Shown here: positions 57,349 through 64,000 of the stretch, in pieces | Position numbering within the stretch: the stretch's first letter is position 1 | Layout: each line of letters starts with the position of its first letter | Assembly: GCA_017979445.1 (NCBI GenBank) | Contig: CM030704.1 | Span: 16,971,658-17,035,657 of the forward strand | Direction: 5' to 3' | Length of the DNA: 64,000 nucleotides | DNA from: Akebia trifoliata | Lineage: Eukaryota > Streptophyta > Magnoliopsida > Ranunculales > Lardizabalaceae | The notes under the pieces: generated by a model | What the model was told of the DNA's origin: nothing | The model's input: the letters and a program-made list of their open reading frames with translations, nothing else | Databases searched by the model: none | Translations under genes and position numbers: made by a program

Positions 57349-60310
57349 TGTAAAATCCCAAATTTTTTATTCGTATTTCGAGAAAAAATAAATAGTGAAA
57401 TTTTAAGAAAAATCCTTAAAGTGGGACTTAAGAGTAAAATTTTAGGATATTTCTTATCATTTTTAATAGAATCTGACTTCACTATTAGATTCAAAATGAT
57501 CGAATAACATACTTTAACCTGTAAGCACGCTCAACTGCAAGCCCGAACATAAAAGTTGTAAAATCCTTAATTATCGAGTCGAACAAGACTAAAATGGTGA
57601 CTTTTTGCTAGAAAATGAATTATTAAGATTCGATCATACCATTGGATTCGTAACGAAAAATTATTAAAGATGGAATTTTATTTATCATTTTTGAAGCACA
57701 GAAAGTCGAATTATCGTCAAAAATGAAAATGACGTCAATTTTAGGAGTCACCTCAGGCCAAAAATGTAAATTTTTGTTAGACACAAAATTTGTAAAAATT
57801 GACAATACCATTAGATTCGAAACGAAAAATTAGATAAAATAGAGTATTCATTCGTCACTTTTGGAGTCCGAATGGTCAAGTTATCGTCGATCGAAATAAT
57901 AGGCAAACTACCGATTTAATCCCTAAACTTTATATAAATAAATTTTTTAATTGTTTTTCTATTCATCATCCCATTTTGTTAAAAAAAAATAACAATGCAA
58001 TTAAATTTTTTTTTTTTTTAATTTTTCTACCCCAGATCTATCGCAAACGGCTCGTCGTCGTCGACAGATGCAGAATGAAGAAACGTCCGCAACTATGTTA
58101 TCTACAAAACCCACCCAACCTCTTTCCATTTCACTTTATTTTTCACCCCGTATTGTCAAAAATCAGCCGTATTTATACACGGGAATTTCGAAACTTTGAC
58201 CTTGAATTTCGTCCGTTTCGGGATCAAACTGTCTTTCGTCGCAAAAGAGAGAAAGGACAACAGCGTCGAGATCTTCGAAATCACTGGACCAGATTCAAAA
58301 ATCAGTCATCTCGAAATTCGGTCCATCTTGATTTTCGTATCGTTCGTCACGATTTTCTTGCACGCGCTTCGATCATCTCGAACAGAGATAGTAAGGACCT
58401 CTCAATTTCTATTAGTAATCGTAGATTGTGAAAATTACATTTAGGATTTTATTAAAAATTTGTGGTGTGTTTTCAAAAATTTAAAATTTAATTGGTTATT
58501 TCAAATTCACGCCAAAACTTGCATATTTGATATGTTTAATTATATTTTATAACAAGTTATACGTGGGTAGGATATTTCATTGGATTTTATGTTGGTCAGT
58601 TGGGTTCTGTGCACAACTCGGACCCCATGTTGATAAAAGTTTTGTAATTTTTTAAGTTAATTGAAAAAAAATGAATTTTATGGTTTGAAAATTGATTTAA
58701 TATTCAATGAACTCATATTGAGTTGATGAATATCAAAAAGTGGATATTTTATTTGGAAGATTGAAAACGGTAAAAATAAAAAAAAATAAAAAAAGGGTAT
58801 GAAACGGTAAAATGTCAGAATCACACCCGAGGGATGATGTCTGCATTTTATATTGTTGTATTGTGTGTAGGTTGGTGAACGGATATCCAGGGATAATGTT
58901 ACTAGTTATATGTTTATTTATTTTCTGTTAGCGCCATACGCTGTTTATTTTTCCATAATGTTATTTATTTTAGGCCGGGTGGCCACACTTGCATGGTAGG
59001 AAATTAAATATCCATTATCAATCTTGTATTGTTAATTTCTCTTTTGTTTTCAAATGAAAATAATATATATAGCTATTTTGTGAGTTGTTAAAGAGTCTAT
59101 GAATGTTTGAAGGGATAGTGATCATATCATCCGGAGTGGTGTACTATCTTGGGATGTACAGTAGGGATCATCAAGCTCATACATGGTATGGGACGTGTAT
59201 GAGAGTGGAGTCACAACTAGAATCCGGGTTTATTCCTCTCTATCTTTACTAGTGAACTTGTAAAGGTGGTCGTATACGAATGATTTGTATATTTAGGAAT
59301 CACATGCACACCTGATAGGCATAAACGAAGATGATTAGTTAGTGATCACTAACAATCTATAGTAGTCGAACGTTCTAACATATCGAAAAGAGACCCATTG
59401 CTTACGGTCAAATCAAATGGCTAGCCTGAGCTGGATAAATGGTCTTACAAGTGTGATAAACAGCGACTAATCACAAAATCAGGAACTACTATTTTATTAT
59501 GAAATATTATGTCTTGACTGGGAGCGATCCAGTCGTGAATCCCAACTCTTTAATTTCACTACTCCACCATTGTGTATTATATATATGTTGTCTTATTTTG
59601 ATATATAAAATCAAATGCATGTTTAATGTTTCTATTTGGTCAATTAGATTTGTGTAAAAAGAAAATGTTATAGTAAGTACTGTTGATGAATGTAATGTGA
59701 GTTTTAAAATATTTAGTAGCTCATCCCTGATTATATGTACCAGTTAATCGTAGTTTTTTTTCTGTAAAACTTTGTTTATTTTAAAATGATTCAGTATGTT
59801 TATTCATTCATATTAGGAGAGGTTATTGGCAGAAATTGTTTGCTTCCTTACTGGGTAACCATTGTTACTCACCCGTTCCTTCCTATTTTTTTTAGCTTCA
59901 GAGCCTGCAGTTGGCGTGGCAGGAGAAGAACCAGCTAGTGGGGATCATCTGGTGGGTCAGATAAACGACCAGAATCCGTTACCTGGTGAGTACTGGGGTT
60001 ATATCCCCTACTGGATTTTTTTTTATCGAGCGTTAGGACTTTTGTTAGAGTGAGGAAAGAGTTGTATAATTCTGTATTTTATTATCCTTTCACACTCTAA
60101 TCTATCGTATGTTATTAGATGTATGTAGGCTTCCGCTATTATGATATTTTGTATATATATATGCAGGATTGTATGTCGTTTATCAGGTGCATGTTGAACA
60201 CCGTGGAATGCTAATATAAATAAAGGGGACCATGTCGAAATTTCAAGGCGACACCTTGTGCCTCGAGATCTGATATGGGGCTTCGTGTTAGCGTTTGGCG
60301 GGGCGCCACA
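57349..60310. mobile_element. 2.96-kb LTR-like insertion in the copia remnant
   Basis: Starts TGTAAAATCCC and ends GGGCGCCACA, so it has TG...CA ends. Flanks are CAAAA (57344-57348) and CAGAA (60311-60315), a 5-bp duplication with one transition. It has no gag-pol motifs. Short frames near 57976-58440 and 59862-60050 have nothing recognisable. A lone long LTR, for example of a Tekay/Del-type chromovirus, is the best guess. A non-autonomous LARD is the alternative. Confidence 0.5.
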
Positions 60311-60519
60311 CAGAATGAAAACTTCATCAATGTGATGCCAAGTCACGTCTAATCCAAGAATTTTTTAACACTTTACGAGTACAATTATTCACATGCAAAG
60401 ATAACATGTGTACATAATAATGCATAAATAATGACTAGTCATAATCAATTTCTTTAAGCAGCAATAAATAGTTTATTAAGAGTATTAATAAATCAAAAAA
60501 TAAGCATAAAATAAATTAA

Positions 60520-60890
60520 ATCTTTAAATAACATGAACAAATGACATGACAATTCCCGTATGAGTAACATGTTCCTTGAAAATCTTTGGCGGGAGTCATT
60601 TTGTGAGAGGGTCAGCTATCATATTACTAAAATCTATCTTAGTAATTTCGATCAATCCTTAACGAACCATTTCACATGCTAAAAGGTACTTTATTTCAAT
60701 GTGCTTATTTCCTCTGGTCACTCTTTCATTCTTCGCAAAATCAGTAGCAACCTTGTTATCATAATAAATAACAATAGGTTTATCAATAGAATCCACAATC
60801 TTTAATTCACCGATAAAATTCTTCAACCAAACTGTTTGATGGGTTGCTTCATAGCATCCAATAAACTCTAAATACATGGTCGAATATGTC
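60520..60890 (-). pseudogene. Copia RNase H fragment, 3' end of pol
   Basis: The - strand frame at 60877-60659 contains YEATHQTVWLKNFIGEL, YYDNKVATDFAKN and KHIEIKYLLACEMVR, the C-terminal RNase H of Ty1/copia Pol (usual KHIDIKYHFVRE). After a stop the frame continues SNMIADPLTK, then LPPKIFKEHV, the normal Pol end. Everything upstream of RNase H is cut off by family A sequence near 60935. With the LTR at 56530-56940 it forms the 3' remnant of one copia element, separated by the insertion at 57349-60310. Confidence 0.8.
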
Positions 60891-60939
60891 AGAATGGTCT
60901 ATTTTGAGCTTCTCCATGAGATGGCTCCATGACCAAGAT

Positions 60940-61075
60940 AAAAAATAAATAAATAGAAAAAATAAATAAAATAAATCCAACTAAATAATAAAAAAAAACT
61001 AGGTCATCTTGGCAATGCTCCCATACTTGGGGTTTTTCAAGTTTGATCCTCAATAGTCCCCAGTGGAGTCGCCAC
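60940..61075 (-). mobile_element. Family A 5' leader with tRNA-Arg-type PBS, truncated
   Basis: On the - strand TGGCGACTCCACTGGGGA (61074-61057) lies one base from the LTR at 61076. Ogre elements are known for a PBS matching tRNA-Arg of this form. The leader breaks off into A/T-rich sequence and the copia fragment near 60940. Confidence 0.7.
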
Positions 61076-62789
61076 TGAAAGCGCCCTCGATCCGTGGGGT
61101 GCGCGGATCTGCTTTTGACCCTTGAGGTTTGGGAGTCGCCACCTAGTTATTGTGGTCTAGGAACCAAACTGACTCTAAAATAGATAAAAAGGAACTAATC
61201 TACTATAGAAATCTGAATCCGGAGATCATGTTACGGGGTTGGAAGGTGTTAGGCACCAACCCCGCCCGGCCAATACCGGTATCTACTTATTCCAAATATA
61301 ACTACATTGCTAATGATAAGACCTAAATAAAAAAATAATAAAAAAACCTTACCTTCGATCTGCAAAAGTATTATTCCCTCAGATCTGAAAAACAGTCCCT
61401 TGTACCGTACTCCTGGCTTTGTTTTGTCTCCGGATCTGATTTCTGATCTCCGAGGCAAGGTGTCTCCTTCTTGGATCTGGATGCTTCGGATTTGTGGTGG
61501 ATTTTTGGGATGTTTTTGAGAGGTTTTTGGGTGATTTTTAGGCTAAAATCGAAGTAGGGGTGTTAGGGAAGGAGTTAAGGCTCCAAAATTAGGGTTTTGG
61601 AGGGGTTGTGGAGGCTTCTTCACCTACTTTTCCTAGGGTTTTTTCTTTGACACGAAAATAGTGTGTGGAGGCTCCTATTTATAAAGTTTTTAGAAGCATT
61701 AGGGTTTGATTAGGGTTTCTTTTAGGGTTTCAATTAGGGTTTTGACTTAGTCTTTAGGGTTTTAGGGTTTTGACTTTAGTCTTATGAGATTGACTTGATT
61801 AGTTTAGATTATGATTTTGATTTAGGGTTTTGACCTTAGTCTTATGAGATTGACTCGATTAGTTTAGATTAGGGTTTTGATTTAGGGTTTTGACTTTAGT
61901 CTTATGAGATTGACTTTAATATTTGACTCTAGTCTTACTTAATTGACTTTAATTTTGATTTTAGTCTTGCTTAATTGACTTTAATACCTTGACTTCAGTC
62001 TTGCTTGATTTACTTTTAATTTTTGGAGAACCACCCTCTAAAATATCTTTAATTCTTTGGACCCCCAAATGGAGGGGTCCTTAAAGAAATATCCCACGAA
62101 CCCTCAACAATTTTATCCGAAAGTCCGATTGATCAATTTTTTATGTTCAAATTTTGAAATTAATTTTATTAATATTTTACTTTAATTATTTAATGTTTTA
62201 TTTATTAATTTCAAATTTTTTAATTATGAAAATTGTAAAATTACCATTTTGCCCTCGGAGAGGATTTTTTACGTTTTAAGTCATTTTTCAATGTTTCAGG
62301 ATGTTTTGGAATCAGTTTTTCGTAAGGAATTTAATGGGAATGTTGGTTTTTGTCATTTATGAAGTTTTTTGTATGAAATGATTGTGAACTTTATGAGGGG
62401 TATTTTCGTAATTTTGTCAAATTTTGTAAAAATTGGCGAAGTGGTTTACTTGGTTTCGATTTGTTGTTTAATGTGTTTGAGTGGGTTTTCCTAAGCGTAG
62501 TGCAGGCTCTAGGATTGTTTTGATGTTAGGGGTAATTTGGTAATTTTAGTGATTTTTATCGTGAAGCTTCTTTTTGGTTTGCAAGATGATGATTTCTATG
62601 TTTCTAAGGTCGTATTTTCCTAGCGTAGCGTGATTTCTAAGTTTTGTCAGTTCGAGATACCTCATCCGGATTTCTGAAACATATCTGGTAACAAAATAAA
62701 GCATTGGAATAGACATCCATCATTGGGAATCTTTGCGATCGGGTCGACGAGTTGATTAATCAGGCGAATGCAAAAATAGGGTGTCTACA
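61076..62789 (-). repeat. Family A (Ogre-like) LTR
   Basis: 1,714 bp, starting TGTAGACACCC and ending GCGCTTTCA on the - strand. Same family as 8663-10082. It carries an extra 250-300 bases (61700-61990) of TTAGGGTTTTGACTTTAGTCTTATGAGATTGACT-like direct repeats at about 60-base steps, with roughly twelve TTGACY motifs. The - strand TATAAATAG lies near 61675. Confidence 0.8.
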
Positions 62790-63140
62790 GATGCCCCTCT
62801 TTGGCAGAGGGTTGAAGCAAACTAGATAGCAAATCTATTTTGGTAGATAGTGGGATATCTGAATGCCAAAGCTAGTGACAGTTCATTTTGCAGCCTGATT
62901 TAGCAATTCGTCGGGGTGTTCGGATCCTTGAGGGTAAACTCTCCCCGAACTAAAAGAAAATGTCAGGTCCTTGAGCGCGAGCTCTCACTGGCAGTGTCAA
63001 ATCCTTGAATTTAAAAAATTCTCATTGACTCATATAACAACTGTGCAAGTGTGTGATTTAAAATCTGAGATAAATTTGAGTAAAATATGAGCATAATTTG
63101 AGCATAATCTGAGCATAATTCTGAGAAAACTTTCGACGAA
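62790..63140 (-). other. Family A polypurine tract and 3' UTR
   Basis: On the - strand AAAGAGGGGCATC (62802-62790) abuts the LTR start. The 62803-62870 segment matches 8595-8650. No gene is present. Confidence 0.7.
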
Positions 63141-63775
63141 AACTGAGCAAAATCCAAGATAACCCTTGGCGGCATCTGAGCAAAATCCAAGATAACCCTT
63201 GGTAGAAACTGAGCAAAATCCAAGATAACCCTTGGCGGAAACTGAGCAAAATCCAAGTTAACCCTTGGCGGCAACTGGCGGAGCATAATCCGAGCAAACC
63301 CTCGGTGGCATCTGGCTGAGAAAAATCCGAGATAACCCTCGGCGGCAACTGGCTGAGCATAATCCGAGCAAACCCTCGGTGGCATCTGGTTGAGCATAAT
63401 CCGAGCAAACCCTCGGCGGCAACTGGCTGAGCAAAATCCAAGATAACCCTTGGTGGCAACTGAGAAAAATTCGAGATAACCCTCGGCAGCAACTGGCTGA
63501 GTCTAATCCGAGCAAACCCTCGGCGGCAACTGGCTGAGCAAAATCCAAGATAACCCTTGGCGGTAACTGGCTGAGCATAATCCGAGCAAATCCTCGGCGG
63601 CAACTGGCTGAGCAAAATCCAAGATAACCCTTGGCGGCAACTGGCTGAGCATAATCCGAGCAAACCCTCAGTGGCATCTGGCTGAGCAAAATCCGAGCAA
63701 ACCCTCGGCGGCAATTGGCTAAGAAAAATCCAAGATAACCTTTGGCGACAACTGAGCAAAATCCAAGATAACCCT
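63140..63775. repeat. Tandem hairpin array in the family A 3' UTR
   Basis: About 17-18 units of 33 or 37 bases (the longer has an extra CTGG), each containing CCAAG-6-CTTGG or CCGAG-6-CTCGG. Long - strand frames through the array, with repeated GLLGLCSASC, are by-products of the repeat. Hypervariable 3' UTR tandem repeats are known in Ogre elements. Confidence 0.85.
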
Positions 63776-64000
63776 TGAGGTTTGGGAGTCGCCACCTAGT
63801 TATTACGGTCTAGGAACCAAATTGACCCTACAATGGATAAAAGAACTAATCTACTATAGAAATCTGAATCCGGGGATCACGTTACGGGGTTGGAAGGTAT
63901 TAGGCACCAACCCCGCCCCGACCAATGCCGGTCTCTACTTATCCCAAATACATCTACATTGCTAATGACAAACCTAGATTAAAAATAAATAAAAAAATTT
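63770..64000 (-). repeat. Partial family A LTR at the right edge
   Basis: 63770-64000 matches 61110-61350, for example GGTTTGGGAGTCGCCACCTAGTTATT and GGTGTTAGGCACCAACCCCG. The last ~35 bases of the LTR and any PBS are missing, replaced by the hairpin array at a shared ACCCTTG. It continues beyond the window. Confidence 0.75.

Noticed and set aside
61670..61880. TTTAGGG-like motifs, possible interstitial telomere repeat
   Set aside because: Spacing is irregular and the motif is part of a longer LTR repeat (TTAGGGTTTTGACT), not a run of telomere units.
63140..63775. CRISPR-like look of regular repeats
   Set aside because: Units are direct tandem repeats with no unique spacers, in a plant retrotransposon.
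63011..63795. Three long overlapping - strand ORFs with repeated LLGLCSASC
   Set aside because: They are open only because 33/37-base repeats avoid stops in several frames at once; no other coding signal.
1..64000. tRNA or rRNA genes
   Set aside because: No cloverleaf with A and B boxes or rRNA core sequence was recognised; tRNA-like strings are the retrotransposon primer-binding sites.

Overview
This window is nuclear DNA of a flowering plant, probably a eudicot. Plant-type Ty3/gypsy and Ty1/copia retrotransposons, GT-AG introns, a primer-binding site for initiator tRNA-Met and fragments of plant housekeeping genes all point there. I cannot name the species. No intact host gene is visible. 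The region is a nest of transposable elements, many broken, with AT-rich repetitive DNA between them.

Layout. 1-12691 holds two copies of the 3' part of a + strand Tat/Ogre-like element (family B). Each has an antisense plant-mobile-domain gene, arrays of short hairpins and an LTR (6326-~8590, and 12692 onward). A family A LTR (8663-10082) with its polypurine tract lies between them. The second B LTR is split by a complete but decayed Athila-type element on the - strand (13400-23950, target-site duplication ACCCC). 24870-28134 is unassigned repetitive DNA. 28135-34922 is a probable Pack-MULE: inverted repeats of about 510 bp enclose pieces of three host genes (exportin-7, an NCL-type Na+/Ca2+ exchanger and a WVD2-like/TPX2 gene). 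34923-38444 is very AT-rich.

38445-48553 is a small hAT-like TIR element, itself split by a Retand-like Tat element (38840-48494, duplication ACTCC). That element has dual RNase H domains, an antisense gene with its own TATA box, and a hairpin-rich tandem array between the two convergent genes. 50682-55780 is a young chromovirus with one unbroken 1,486-codon gag-pol frame and 291-bp LTRs that differ at one base by eye. 56530-60930 is a copia 3' end on the - strand split by a 2.96-kb LTR-like insertion. 60940-64000 is a rearranged family A region on the - strand: leader, PBS, LTR, PPT, a 3' UTR of tandem hairpins, then part of another LTR.

The strongest leads are: (1) the Pack-MULE, whose captured exons keep splice sites and matching reading phase and are arranged convergently behind TIR-derived leaders; (2) tandem arrays in three element families whose units fold into hairpins, one of them with a base pair that co-varies in every unit I read; and (3) spliced antisense genes (N-terminal globular domain, variable linker, C-terminal coiled coil) carried by two different element families.
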